A stretch of 64,000 bases of DNA, taken from assembly GCA_963756525.1 (NCBI GenBank), contig CAVWNR010000001.1:1240001-1304000 (forward strand), in the 5' to 3' direction. The DNA is from CAVWNR01 sp963756525 (GTDB lineage: Bacteria; Actinomycetota; Actinomycetes; Mycobacteriales; Jatrophihabitantaceae). A model generated the notes under the pieces. The model saw nothing but the letters and a program-made list of their open reading frames with translations, did not search any database and was not told the DNA's origin. Positions 1-9,177 of the stretch are shown here, one piece after another. The position numbers and the translations under genes are program-made. The number at the start of each line of letters is the position of its first letter. Positions within the stretch are counted from its first letter, which is position 1.

Positions 1-1
1 G

Positions 2-145
2 CGCGAGGCCGGCGTCGACGTCACCGCCGTCCGCGTCGCCGGCATGGTCCACGACTTCCTGCTCCTGGACAGCCTCCGCGACACGAAGGCTGCCAACGTC
101 GCCCGCCACCTTGCGATCGACGCCCTGAAGACCGCTTTGCAGTAA
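2..145 (+). CDS. alpha/beta-hydrolase fold esterase, C-terminal end only
   Basis: Open at the left edge and ending with TAA at 143-145; only the last 47 residues are visible. The tail contains G-M-V-H-D-F followed by a Leu-rich helix, the usual setting of the catalytic histidine near the C-terminus of HSL-type esterases and lipases in the alpha/beta-hydrolase superfamily. The nucleophile and acid residues lie outside the window, so substrate and exact family cannot be told. It lies on the chromosomal side of the left attachment site and is the left flank of the integrated element. Confidence 0.6.
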   Translation, partial: REAGVDVTAVRVAGMVHDFLLLDSLRDTKAANVARHLAIDALKTALQ

Positions 146-717
146 CCCGACCCCCGGCGGGTTATCTGCCTCCCGATGATCGCCCAGGCCATACGGTGGT
201 CACCCGGCCCCGATCGTCCACCACGTGCGGTGGTCGGGAAGCTCAGCGACCAAGGAGGCTGCCGCACGGCCAGGGGCGTCCATACCGAGCTGGCCGGTCC
301 CGCCGAGCGGGATCAGGACCGCATACTCATACATCAATCTTGACCAACCGACGTTCACGACCATCAGCGCAAGTCGCGAACATCGGCGGGCGGCGTAGAG
401 GCAAACGAACGGGATGAAGATTCGTACGACTCGGCCAAATCCCGAGGCTCCTGTTGCGCACGCATCTTCCAAGATCCGCTTCGATTGAAGCTGAGGCACT
501 GCTGCCCGTATGAGGTGTCGTTCGCCGGCGGCGTCATCTGCGCGGTCGACCAGGCGGCGACCGGCGGGAAACCGCCGACTCCAGTGCGATTCGACGCGGT
601 TCGGGCGAGCCCGAGGCGCGGGCGGGTGCAGGCGCGCTCGGCGGGATGTGTAACCAATCGATACCGACGGTTCGGCCAAGAGCCAAGATGCCCCCAGATT
701 CTGGGCCTCTGTGGCTG
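146..717. other. intergenic stretch between esterase and left attachment site
   Basis: No convincing gene on either strand: all frames give Arg/Pro/Ser-rich translations without family features. It probably holds the esterase terminator and chromosomal flank; I see no clear hairpin with a U-tract. Confidence 0.5.
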
Positions 718-744
718 CCCCGACTGGACTCGAACCAGTAACCC
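718..744 (-). repeat. left attachment site: 27-bp copy of tRNA-Asn 3' end
   Basis: Identical over 27 bp to 27783-27809 and in the same orientation. It corresponds to the 3' acceptor strand and T-arm of tRNA-Asn. Beyond it the similarity stops (one extra A, then a 5-bp match), and outside it the acceptor already has a G for C change, so it is a recombination remnant and not a tRNA gene. Confidence 0.9.
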
Positions 745-831
745 ATCCGAGTTGATCTGGAGTAGTCGATCACGGTTTGATCGTTATGGAGGCATCCGAC
801 CGAATAAGGGCGTCTCATCAATCAAAGTCGA

Positions 832-996
832 TCAATATGGCTGCGTGCGGTGATGTCCGCCCCGGCTGGCATCTCGTTGGGCGGCGGGTTCTAGGTGGGC
901 GGCGCGGGCCATGGCTTCGGCGATCAGCAGCGCCGGGCAGAACCGTGCCAGCCGCTCGCGGGCCATCCATGCCTCGCGCAGCTCGGCCACGCTCAT
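832..996 (-). CDS. small hypothetical ORF or remnant
   Basis: A 54-codon frame beginning M-S-V-A-E-L-R-E-A-W with a helical, Arg/Glu/Ala-rich N-terminal half of natural-looking composition, then a low-complexity tail. No good ribosome binding site precedes the ATG and no family is recognised. It lies downstream of fic on the same strand. The rest of 745-1259 shows nothing else, so this may be the only survivor of a decayed gene. Confidence 0.25.
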   Translation of the reverse strand: MSVAELREAWMARERLARFCPALLIAEAMARAAHLEPAAQRDASRGGHHRTQPY

Positions 997-1259
997 CCGC
1001 CGCGTGAGTGCCCTTTGGGGTGCCCCAGACCAGCTTGCCGTTGACGGAGGTGACGGATTCGGCGAACCTCGACGCGTCGGCTGAGCAGGTCGAGCCTGCC
1101 GGCGGGCAGCACGGCGGCCTCGCCGAAGGGCGGCCGGCGTAGGCCAAGAAACGTGACCAACATCGGCATTGCTACGAGGTTTGCGAAGCCGTCGTCGAGC
1201 AGCGGGTCCCGACCTTATGCAGATTACGAAGCCGCCAACACTCGCCAGTCCCCGCGGTC

Positions 1260-2543
1260 CTACTGGCCGAGTTCGGCGTGTTTCGGGGTGGGTGGGGCGG
1301 GTACTGGCCGGGCCGCGCGGGCGATGCGGGTGTCGCCGGCTGGGGAGGCGAGGCGGCGTTCGAGCAGGGCGAATGCCTCGATGAGTTCTGGGGCTTCGAA
1401 GACCCGGTTGCGGCGCCCGGCGGTGGTCTGCCGCAGCACCCCGGCCGAGCGCAGCCGGTCCAGCGCCGGGGCGATGCCGCGCACGCTGCGCCCGGTGAGC
1501 GCGGCGGCCGCGGCGGCGGTGAGCACCGGCGCGGAGGGCAGCCGGTCGAGCAGGACGAGGGCGGCCGAGTCGGCGCGGATGCGGCCGAGCCGGGCGCGCC
1601 AGGCGTCTTGCATGGCGACGATGTCGGCTTCGAAGGCGAGCACCTGGGCGGCGGTGGCGCGGACCGCGTCGGCGAACACGGCAAGCCACCGGCCGGTGGC
1701 CGCCATGGCGTGGCCGGCGGGGTCGCCTTCGTGGCGGAACGCGGTCAGCGCGGCGATGTACTCGCCGGCGTTAGTGGCCAGCGCCAACGAGATCGGCGGG
1801 GTGATGCCGGTGATCGCGCCGCGGGCCCGTAGCACCATGTGGATCAGTGCCCGGCCGGTGCGGCCGTTGCCGTCGGCGAACGGGTGGATGGTCTCGAACT
1901 GGGCGTGCGCGATCGCGGCCTGGGGCAGCGGCGGCAGGGTCTGCTCGTTGCAGAAGTCGATCAGGTCAGCGAGCAGGCTGGGGATGAGCTCGGCCGGCGG
2001 GGGCACGTAGGCGGCGTGCGCCGGGGTCTCCCCGCCGATCCAGTTTTGCCTGGTGCGGATCCGCCCGGAGTGGCCGGCCAGCGCGGTGGAGGCGAGCAGC
2101 GCCCGGTGCGCATCGAGCAGATGCTCGAGCCGCAGCTCGGTTCCCGGGGTGATGGCGGCGATGGTGTACGCCATCGCGTCGATGTTGCCGAGCACCTCGG
2201 CCGCGGTCGCGTCGCGCAGCGCGCCGTGCGCGCGGGCCACCTCGGCGCGCAGCAACCGGCGCGGCGCGATGACCAGCCCCTCGATCCGCGAGGAGGCGAC
2301 CGCCTCGGCGCGCAGCAGCAGCCGGGCCAGCGCCTCGGTGTCGGCTAACCCGCGGGCGGTGACATCCAGGCGGGCCAGCTCGCCGGTCGCCTCGTCCAAC
2401 GCCGCGGCCAGCTCGCCGCCCAGCGTGAACGGCCGCCCGGCCAACGGGTCGGGCAGGTAGACCCGGTACCGGCCACCGCGCCGCTCCCGGGCAGTGAGCC
2501 CGCCCGGGTCGGCCGGCCACCAGCGCCGCTCGTACCGTGCCAC
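1260..2543 (-). CDS. Fic family protein (AMP-transferase type)
   Basis: The 427-residue product carries the Fic core motif HPFADGNGRTGR at residues 220-231; its His is the catalytic base and the Asp/Glu and Asn-Gly-Arg residues bind nucleotide and metal. An SSRIEG motif at 84-89 matches the inhibitory (S/T)xxxE(G/N) helix of N-terminally autoinhibited class II Fic enzymes. The N-terminus (YRVYLPDPLAGRPF) is the Fic/DUF4172-like leader, and residues of about 330-400 look like a winged helix, so it may bind DNA. The GTG start is preceded by GGAGG at a 7-nt distance. Such proteins AMPylate hydroxyl groups of target proteins; the target is unknown. It stands alone near the left end of the element, with no separate antitoxin. 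Confidence 0.9.
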   Translation of the reverse strand: MARYERRWWPADPGGLTARERRGGRYRVYLPDPLAGRPFTLGGELAAALDEATGELARLDVTARGLADTEALARLLLRAEAVASSRIEGLVIAPRRLLRAEVARAHGALRDATAAEVLGNIDAMAYTIAAITPGTELRLEHLLDAHRALLASTALAGHSGRIRTRQNWIGGETPAHAAYVPPPAELIPSLLADLIDFCNEQTLPPLPQAAIAHAQFETIHPFADGNGRTGRALIHMVLRARGAITGITPPISLALATNAGEYIAALTAFRHEGDPAGHAMAATGRWLAVFADAVRATAAQVLAFEADIVAMQDAWRARLGRIRADSAALVLLDRLPSAPVLTAAAAAALTGRSVRGIAPALDRLRSAGVLRQTTAGRRNRVFEAPELIEAFALLERRLASPAGDTRIARAARPVPAPPTPKHAELGQ

Positions 2544-2556
2544 ACGTCCACCTCCA

Positions 2557-2576
2557 TAGTGAAGGATAGTCCACTA
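2557..2576 (-). promoter_or_regulatory. inverted repeat just upstream of fic
   Basis: TAGTG and CACTA arms flank a 10-nt spacer, overlapped by a direct repeat ATAGT with a 10-bp period. The site ends right before the fic ribosome binding site. Since the Fic protein has a winged-helix-like C-terminus, autoregulation here is a reasonable inference, not shown. Confidence 0.4.
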
Positions 2577-2960
2577 ATGTTCAGTACAGCTCGACCTGGT
2601 GGAAGGATCGATGGGCGCAGTCATGCTGATAGGACGAACTTGGGCAGCTGACGGGATGCACGCTCGTCGGATCGCTCCTCAGTTCGAGGAGGCCGACATG
2701 GTCGACGAGTGGCTGTCGGCGCTGGTGTCATGTCGACTGCAATGATCTACAACTCCTGTCCGCGGTCATCGGAGCCGTTGACAAATGCAGAGCCAGGCGT
2801 CGGCGGGCGCCGCCGATCGTATTGGTTCGTACGGTTCGCGTCGGCTCGACGCTTCTCATCACGTGCCGGGCCGACGCCGTGCCGATGTGTGCTTTCGCGC
2901 ACCCCTTTGCATCCGCCGGACAGGCGGCCCTCAATGTTGTCCGACATGATAGTGGGCGTC
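2577..2960. other. gene-poor stretch between fic promoter and excisionase gene
   Basis: Frames here give no recognisable protein. A plus-strand frame running from 2709 to 3449 is antisense to the excisionase gene and has shadow-like composition. GC is lower than in the flanks, as is usual in element junction regions. Confidence 0.4.
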
Positions 2961-3188
2961 TCAAGCACCGCCGGGATCGCCGGGGTCGCGCTGGTCGCGG
3001 AGCCAGTTGTCGACATCAGCGCGGTGGTAGCGGACGTGCCGGCCGATGCGGAAGCTGCGCGGACCGGTACCCCGATGGCGCCAGTACCTCAGCGTGGCGT
3101 CCGGGACGCGCAGGTATCGGGCGAGCTCAGCGAGCGTGAACAGTTCGTCGGGTCCGTCGTTCTCGTTGGCTCGGGACTGCCGGTTCAT
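2961..3188 (-). CDS. excisionase-type helix-turn-helix DNA-binding protein
   Basis: A 75-residue protein with the MerR-like HTH_17 (AlpA/Xis) pattern: F-T-L-A-E-L-A-R-Y-L-R-V-P, then L-R-Y-W-R-H-R-G-T-G-P, then F-R-I-G-R-H-V-R-Y-H-R-A-D-V-D-N-W-L. The ATG is preceded by AGGAGG at about 5 nt. In actinobacterial integrative elements these proteins act as recombination directionality factors with the tyrosine integrase or as small regulators. Here the integrase is at the far end, adjacent in the circular form, which supports an Xis role. Confidence 0.8.
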   Translation of the reverse strand: MNRQSRANENDGPDELFTLAELARYLRVPDATLRYWRHRGTGPRSFRIGRHVRYHRADVDNWLRDQRDPGDPGGA

Positions 3189-3286
3189 CTTCTCCTCCTG
3201 AGTGGTGTTGTGTCCTACGCGGGGATGGCGAAGATTGGTTCTGTACCTATAGGTCCCGGGCGACCGCCCTTCGCGCGCACACCGCG

Positions 3287-3391
3287 CTATTCGTTATCGA
3301 TTTGTGATTCGGGTTCGCCTCGGCCATCCGGTGTCTTCTCACCGGGCGGGCATTGCAAGTGTTCCTGCCAGGTCCTGGCGGCTGTGGTCAC
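3287..3391 (-). CDS. possible 34-residue leader or small protein
   Basis: A GTG preceded by GGGAGG at 5 nt opens a 34-codon frame (M-T-T-A-A-R-T-W-Q-E-H-L), polar and Glu/Pro/Gly-rich. It lies 98 nt upstream of the excisionase gene on the same strand. The ribosome binding site is the main evidence; no homologue is recognised. Confidence 0.35.
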   Translation of the reverse strand: MTTAARTWQEHLQCPPGEKTPDGRGEPESQIDNE

Positions 3392-3786
3392 GGTGGCCTC
3401 CCGTCCCTTGTTCACGGCTGGGTGCAACCGGCTCGCTGGCCGCCGCTGATCGGGGCGGAGCAGCGTTGATCGCCACGCAGTACGTGCGACACCGGGGTGC
3501 GCCATGCCACCACTCCACCCTGCGCAAAATGCGACGCCGACCGTCTCCACCCGCGCTCGCACGATCACCCCGTCCTTTCCGACCCACCGTTACGCCATCA
3601 GCACGACTCCAAGCCCCGCGCACCGAATAGCCGCCCCGAACGCCAAAAATCACCCAACCAATACCCCCAACAACAGCCAGCAATTCCCCACTCATTGTTA
3701 ACCCACGGCACGTATGCTACGAATATCGGAAGGGAATACGGGCGAATTGTTGAATGCTGTTGACTATCGTTGGGAGCTATTGAGAA
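3392..3786. promoter_or_regulatory. regulatory stretch upstream of the relaxase gene
   Basis: About 400 bp without a supportable gene and distinctly richer in A+T than the surroundings, especially 3600-3786. TGTTGA occurs at 3748-3753 and 3758-3763, exactly 10 bp apart, just before the relaxase start. A transfer origin would be expected close to a MobF relaxase gene, so this stretch is the best candidate for both promoter and oriT, but I see no nic-site signature. Confidence 0.35.
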
Positions 3787-6700
3787 ATGCACGGCGGGAT
3801 GAAGGTCTACCGGGGTGCGCCGGCCGGCGCTCGCAATTATCTGGAGGCCGGTCGGTGCCGGGCGGATGACTACTACCTGTCCCGTGATGCCGAGATCGCT
3901 CGCCGCTACGCCGCAGGCATGGAGCATCCGGTGGTGGAGGTGGAGCCGCTGGATGGGGACGGGTACGAGGCCTGGGTGGCCGGGCTCGACCCGGCGACCG
4001 GTGCGTCGCGCGGGCGGCTGCGGCAGGACGCGAACGCGGTGAGGTTCGTCGAGGTGGTGGTGAACGGACCGAAGTCCTGGTCGCTGGCCGCGGAGTTGCA
4101 TCCGCAGATCACGGCGGCGTACGAGGCCGCGCAGGACCGGGCCGCGGAAGAAATCATAAGCTGGCTCGCCGGTCATGTCACCACCCGGGTCGGGCCGCGC
4201 GGCGGGCAAGTCGCGGTGCCGGTGGAGTATCTCGACGCGGCGGTGGTGCGGCATTACACCTCCCGCGCGGGGGACCCGCACCGGCATTTGCACCTGCAGG
4301 TGAATGCGCGGGTGTTCGCGGCCGGGAAATGGCGCGGGCTTGACACCGTCACGGTGCGCGATTCGCTGGCCGCGGTGAACGGCATCGGGCACGCCGCGAT
4401 CGCCTGCGACCCGCATTTCCGCCGCGCCCTAGCCGAGCACGGCTACATTCTCACCGGCGACGGTGAGATCGTGCAGCTGGCGCCGTTCGTGGGGGCGTTC
4501 TCCCGCCGCGCCGCGCAGATCGGGGGCAACCTGGACCGGTACGAGGCCGCCTGGCGCGCTGAGCATCCGCACGAAGAACCTGGTCCGGCGCTGCGCCGCG
4601 GCTGGGACACCCGCGCCTGGGCCGACGCCCGCCCGGACAAGGGAACCCCCGAGCCGGGGGAGACGCTGCACGTCCGCTGGCTCGGTGCACTGGCCGATCT
4701 GGGCTACCGCGATGCCGACCGGCCGGTGCGGCTGTGCGGCGTGCCGGTCGCCGCGGTCGATCGGGACCGGCTGGTGGCGGCGGTGCTGGCCCGGCTCGGC
4801 GCCGCCCGCTCGGCGTGGAACGCGGCCGACGTGCGCGGCTCGGTGGAACAGCGCCTGGCCGAGTCGGGTCTGCTCGCCGAGCCGGCCGCCCGCGCGGAGT
4901 TGGCCGAAGACCTCACCGCTCGCGCGGTCGAGCGGTGCGTGCCGCTGCTGGACCGCCCCGGCATCCCGGCGCATATCCGGGCGCTCACCTCGCCGCGGGT
5001 GCTCGAGGTGGAGACCGAGCTGGTGGGCCGGCTCGCCGGCCGCGCCGCCGAACCCGGCCACGACCTCGACGCGGCGGTCGTCCAGACCGGGGCGGGGCGG
5101 CTGGATGCCGGGCAGGCCGCGGCGGTGCGTGTCCTTGCCGGCGGCCGGGCGCTGGTGGTGATCGAGGGCGCCGCCGGGGCGGGCAAGACCGCGACGTTGG
5201 CCGCCGCCCGCGACCTGCTCGCCAGCGATGGACGGCGGATGGTGGTGGTGACGCCCACCCTGCACGCCGCCCAGGTCGTCGCAGCAGAGGTGGGTGCGCC
5301 GGCCAGTTCGGCCGCGAAGCTGGCCTACGAGCACGGCTGGCGCTGGGACGACAACCGGGTCTGGACCCGGCTGCAGCCCGCAGCCGCCGACCCGGCCACC
5401 GGCCGCACCTACAGTGGCCCGTCCGAGCGTGCGTGGCTGCGCCGTGGAGATTTATTGATAGTGGATGAGGCGGGCATGCTGGATCAGGACACCGCCGCGG
5501 CGCTGCTCTCCTTCGCTGACGAGGCCGGCGCTCGGGTGGCGCTGGTCGGCGACCGGCACCAGCTGCCCGCAGTGGGCCGCGGCGGGCTGCTCGACCACGC
5601 CGCCCGCTGGACCGAACCGGTCACGCTCGACGTGGTGCACCGCTTCCTCGCCGCCGTCGACACGTCCACCGGGCGGGGCACGGTGCCCGACGCCGAGTAT
5701 GCGCAGCTGTCTCGGGCGATGCGCACCGGCGAGAACCCGGAGGCGGTCTACACCACGCTGCACAATCGCGGGCAGATCTGCCTGCACCCGGACCCTGCCA
5801 GCGCGCATGAGGCGATCGCCGCCGCAGTGCTGGCCGACCGGCGCGCCGGGCGCCGCACGGTCGTAGTCGCGGCAACCCGGGAACAGGTGGCCGACGCTAA
5901 CGCGGTCATCCGCGAGGCGATGGTCGAAGCCGGCCTGGTCGACGACCGCACCGCAGTCACCACCCGGGCCGGGGAGCGGATCGGTGCCGGGGACCTGGTG
6001 GCCACCCGGCGCAACGACCGTGAGCTGGACGTGGTCAACCGCGAGACCTGGAGCGTCACCGCTGCCACCCCCGACGGCGGACTCGACGTGCGTGGTCCGG
6101 CCGGCGAGCGCGTCCTGCCCGCGAGCTACGTCGCCGGCGAGGTGGAGCTGGCCTACGCGAGCACCGCGCACGGCGCGCAAGGGCTCACCGTCGATGCCGC
6201 GCACCTGATCTTGGACGAGCACACCAGCGCCGCCGCGGCGTATGTCGGGCTCACCCGCGGCCGTTACGCGAACACGGCGCACCTGGTCGCCGGGAACGAG
6301 GTCGAGGCACGGGAGCAGTGGACCCTGGCCTTCGGCCGGGACCGGGCCGACCTCGGGCCGGCCGCCGCCCGCGACCAGGCCGCCGGCGACGCGGCCCGCT
6401 ACGCCCCGGCCCGGCCGCTGCCCGCGGTGCTCGCCGAGCTGCACACCGCGTGGACCAGGCGCGCCGACGCCGGCGACCTGTTGACCCGGCTGGAGCCGCG
6501 GCTGCAGCGGGCCGAGGCCGCCGTCGCCCAGCTCGCCACCCTCCAACCCGAATTGAGTCAGGCCGAAGCCGCCCGCGACGCGGCCTGGAACGCGCTGCAG
6601 CAGGCCGAGCAGCGGCTGGCCGCCACCGAACAGGCCATGCGCGCCGACGCCGACCACACCGCCGACCAGCTGCGCGCCGCCTGGGACGCCGAGCGGCCCG

Positions 6701-7083
6701 CCGCCCAGGCCGCCGCCGATCGCATCCGCGCCGGGGCCGGTCGGTTCGCCGCGGCCGCCGCGACGTCCACGCCGCCCGGGAAACGCTGGACGCGTGGGCC
6801 GGGCGCTGGCGTCCCCTGCTCGCCCGAATCCCCGCCCCGCTGGCCAACCCCGACGCCCTCGCGGCCGGCTGGCACGGCGACCGCATCGCCGAGGCCATCC
6901 ACACGGAGGCGGCCAGCCATGCCGCCGCCGCACACCCCGACCACCCCGCCAAGGAGCACGCGCTCACCGAAGCCGAGGCGCTCCATCGCGCCGCGCACCG
7001 CGCGTGGGCCCCGCTCGCCGAGCGCGCCTACGTGCTTGAGGCCGACGCCGACCCGGACCGGATCAGCACACTGCGCGACCTAG
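3787..7083 (+). CDS. MobF-family relaxase/helicase (TraA/TrwC-like)
   Basis: The N-terminal relaxase domain (about 1-320) has Tyr18 and the pair Tyr29-Tyr30 in the positions of TrwC catalytic tyrosines, and the metal-binding triad in DPHRHLHLQVN. A RecD/TraI-like helicase follows: Walker A GAAGAGKT near residue 461, Walker B LIVDEAG near 556, GDRHQLPAVGRGG, and the C-terminal motifs TAHGAQGLT and YVGLTRGRYANT. A coiled-coil region is around 880-970. The protein would nick one strand at oriT and unwind it for transfer. ATG at 3787 has GGGAG 8 nt upstream; ATG 3799 is an alternative. From about residue 992 the frame is wrong (Pro/Arg/Thr-rich) because of a one-base loss near 6759, so the last 108 residues are nonsense and the natural C-terminus lies in another frame. 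Confidence 0.9.
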   Translation: MHGGMKVYRGAPAGARNYLEAGRCRADDYYLSRDAEIARRYAAGMEHPVVEVEPLDGDGYEAWVAGLDPATGASRGRLRQDANAVRFVEVVVNGPKSWSLAAELHPQITAAYEAAQDRAAEEIISWLAGHVTTRVGPRGGQVAVPVEYLDAAVVRHYTSRAGDPHRHLHLQVNARVFAAGKWRGLDTVTVRDSLAAVNGIGHAAIACDPHFRRALAEHGYILTGDGEIVQLAPFVGAFSRRAAQIGGNLDRYEAAWRAEHPHEEPGPALRRGWDTRAWADARPDKGTPEPGETLHVRWLGALADLGYRDADRPVRLCGVPVAAVDRDRLVAAVLARLGAARSAWNAADVRGSVEQRLAESGLLAEPAARAELAEDLTARAVERCVPLLDRPGIPAHIRALTSPRVLEVETELVGRLAGRAAEPGHDLDAAVVQTGAGRLDAGQAAAVRVLAGGRALVVIEGAAGAGKTATLAAARDLLASDGRRMVVVTPTLHAAQVVAAEVGAPASSAAKLAYEHGWRWDDNRVWTRLQPAAADPATGRTYSGPSERAWLRRGDLLIVDEAGMLDQDTAAALLSFADEAGARVALVGDRHQLPAVGRGGLLDHAARWTEPVTLDVVHRFLAAVDTSTGRGTVPDAEYAQLSRAMRTGENPEAVYTTLHNRGQICLHPDPASAHEAIAAAVLADRRAGRRTVVVAATREQVADANAVIREAMVEAGLVDDRTAVTTRAGERIGAGDLVATRRNDRELDVVNRETWSVTAATPDGGLDVRGPAGERVLPASYVAGEVELAYASTAHGAQGLTVDAAHLILDEHTSAAAAYVGLTRGRYANTAHLVAGNEVEAREQWTLAFGRDRADLGPAAARDQAAGDAARYAPARPLPAVLAELHTAWTRRADAGDLLTRLEPRLQRAEAAVAQLATLQPELSQAEAARDAAWNALQQAEQRLAATEQAMRADADHTADQLRAAWDAERPAAQAAADRIRAGAGRFAAAAATSTPPGKRWTRGPGAGVPCSPESPPRWPTPTPSRPAGTATASPRPSTRRRPAMPPPHTPTTPPRSTRSPKPRRSIAPRTARGPRSPSAPTCLRPTPTRTGSAHCAT

Positions 7084-7352
7084 TCACCCACGCCCAGATC
7101 CAACGCGCCACCGCCGAGCGGCAACTCACCACACTCGCCGCCGAGCCCGCGCTCACCGCCCACCCCGACCCCGTCGGCCTGCTCACCCGCGCACAACACG
7201 CCTGGCGGCAAGACCGGGACGCCGCGAAGCAAGCCGCCGCGCTCGCCGAACGCGCCGCCCAGCTGCGCCGCAGCCCTCAGCCCGCTGCTCCGTACCATCA
7301 GCCACCCAGCTACATCCCGACACACCATCACGACGCCAGCATCAGCCGCTGA
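6759..7352 (+). pseudogene. out-of-frame C-terminal part of the relaxase
   Basis: Starting around 6759 a frame shifted by -1 encodes a natural-looking helical domain (RDVHAARETLDAWAGRW onward, Ala/Glu/Arg-rich, about 197 residues) ending at TGA 7350-7352. It is the expected continuation of the relaxase, whose corrected length would be near 1188 residues. The shift lies in a run of GCC/GCG codons, so a slippage mutation, a sequencing error or programmed -1 frameshifting are all possible; mutation is the simplest reading. Confidence 0.75.
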
Positions 7353-7632
7353 GCGCGAAGCGCTCGCACGACCGTCTGCTCAAAGGCCGCCTCGCAAGTT
7401 AGACACGGCACCGAGCCGATATCCATCCCACGTGCCGCTCGCCCCCAGCAGGTGGATTCGAGGTGACCCCGTCGTAACCGCCCAGGCCGTGCGGTGCGCC
7501 GGTGCCGCACGAACGTTCGCCGTTGGTCGTGCTGAGGTGTGCCGATCAGGAACGCCGCACGCATCTGGTATGCCAATCTCGCTGAGCTTGGCGCGGGCGA
7601 AATTCATCCACCGCGGAGGAGGGACGGTTGGC

Positions 7633-9177
7633 ATGAGCATGCACAATCCGTACAACCGTTCCTTCGGCGAGCACTGGCACCGTACCAAGGCAGGTCAACG
7701 GTCCGAGGGACGGGCGCGTACGGGAACGGCGAAGCTCCCAGAGCAGGGCGGTGACATCACGGCAACAGTCGACGCAACAAGGGCTTCCGCGTGGTCGATC
7801 GACGGACGCACCTTCTCCTACTGGACCAGTGCGGAGCAGCCTTTCACGCCCGGTGAGCTCGTGCTTATGCGCAGCAGCGACGGGAGCGCTTTTCTGGGGC
7901 AGGTGTTTGAGTACAGCGTGGGTCCTCCGTCTGAGCCAGGTGTTTGCTCCGCGACCGGTGCTGGTGCGGTCCTGGCGTTCCTTGGCCCGGATGGCAGCCC
8001 GTTGCGTGGCGAGCGGCACTCCTTCGCATCCGCGACGGTCGAACAAGCCTCGGCCGATCACCTAGCGGCGGTTCAGCACGCTTCCGGCGCGGATCTGCTG
8101 ATCGGCACTCAACGATCGGGTACCGTCGCTGCCCCAGCGCGCCTGCGCTCAGCTGCTTTCAATCGGCACACCTTCTTGTGTGGACAAAGCGGATCCGGAA
8201 AGACCTACTCGCTTGGCGTCATCCTCGAGCAGCTCCTGGTCAGCACCGACCTGCGGATGGTCATCTTCGACCCGAACGCCGACTTCGTCGGCCTCGGCTC
8301 GACTCGTGCGGACGCGCCCGCGACGGCCGCGCGGCGACTGGCCGAGGCGAAGCTGCATGTGCTGCGCTCCGCGTCCTCGGCCGGGTCCGACGGCGAGAGG
8401 CTACGGTTCCGGTTCACGACAACGTCGCGCCGGGCACAGGCAGCGGTGCTGCAGCTCGACCCGATCGCCGATCGCGCCGAGTACAACACGTTCCTGCACG
8501 TGATGGGCGACTCCGACGCCCGCGACGTGCACGAGCTCGTGACAGCACTGCTTGCCGGCGGCTCGGATGAACGTGCATTAGGGCAGCGGGCCGAGAACCT
8601 CGGTCTGACCGACTGGGAGGTATGGGCGGCCGAACGGCCATCCGCCGCTGAGATTATCGACACCGGAGCGCGCGTCACGGTCATGGACCTGGGAGGCTTC
8701 CATGATCCCCTGGAACCGCTCGCCGTCAGTCTGGATGTTCTCGAATCGCTGTGGCTGCGCCGCGGCAGTCACACCCCGACGCTCCTGGTCATCGATGAGG
8801 CGCACAACCTGTGCACCGCAGAACCGTCGGGGCCGTTGCATACAGCCGTCACCGAGCGGTTGATCCAGATTGCCGCCGAGGGCCGCAAGTACGGGCTCTG
8901 GCTCTTGCTGTCGACCCAACGGCCGTCGAAGATCCACCCACAGGTGCTCACCCAGTGCGATAACCTCGTCCTGATGCGGATGAACTCCCGTGGAGACCTG
9001 GCCGAGCTGTCCCGCGTTTTCGGCTTTGTGCCCGAGTCCATGCTGATGGCATCGCAATTCTTCGCACAAGGCGAGGCTCTCGTCGCTGGAACCTTGGCCG
9101 CCACACCCGCGATCATCCGGATGGGCGCACGTCTCACCGCCGAAGGCGGCAGCGATGTAGCGGTGCCTCGTCACTGA
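7633..9177 (+). CDS. HerA/VirD4-like ATP-binding protein (DUF87 type)
   Basis: A 514-residue P-loop ATPase: Walker A GQSGSGKT near 184-191, followed by V-I-F-D-P-N-A-D-F typical of HerA/FtsK-like motors, and Walker B LLVIDEAHN near 385-393, then LSTQRPSKIHPQVLTQCDN, the HerA sensor region. The N-terminal 150 residues form a beta-rich HAS-barrel-like part. ATG 7633 is chosen for the GGAGGAGG ten nt upstream; the same frame is open further upstream without that signal. It could be the transfer coupling ATPase of the element or an antiphage HerA ATPase. No NurA, SIR2 or DUF4297 partner is next to it, and position right after the relaxase favours a mobilization role. Confidence 0.8.
   Translation: MSMHNPYNRSFGEHWHRTKAGQRSEGRARTGTAKLPEQGGDITATVDATRASAWSIDGRTFSYWTSAEQPFTPGELVLMRSSDGSAFLGQVFEYSVGPPSEPGVCSATGAGAVLAFLGPDGSPLRGERHSFASATVEQASADHLAAVQHASGADLLIGTQRSGTVAAPARLRSAAFNRHTFLCGQSGSGKTYSLGVILEQLLVSTDLRMVIFDPNADFVGLGSTRADAPATAARRLAEAKLHVLRSASSAGSDGERLRFRFTTTSRRAQAAVLQLDPIADRAEYNTFLHVMGDSDARDVHELVTALLAGGSDERALGQRAENLGLTDWEVWAAERPSAAEIIDTGARVTVMDLGGFHDPLEPLAVSLDVLESLWLRRGSHTPTLLVIDEAHNLCTAEPSGPLHTAVTERLIQIAAEGRKYGLWLLLSTQRPSKIHPQVLTQCDNLVLMRMNSRGDLAELSRVFGFVPESMLMASQFFAQGEALVAGTLAATPAIIRMGARLTAEGGSDVAVPRH

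Noticed and set aside
718..750. A second tRNA gene
   Set aside because: Only the T-arm and acceptor 3' part are present; no D-arm, anticodon arm or 5' acceptor strand follow.
2709..3449. 246-codon plus-strand frame
   Set aside because: Runs antisense to the excisionase-type gene, with shadow-like composition and no recognisable family.
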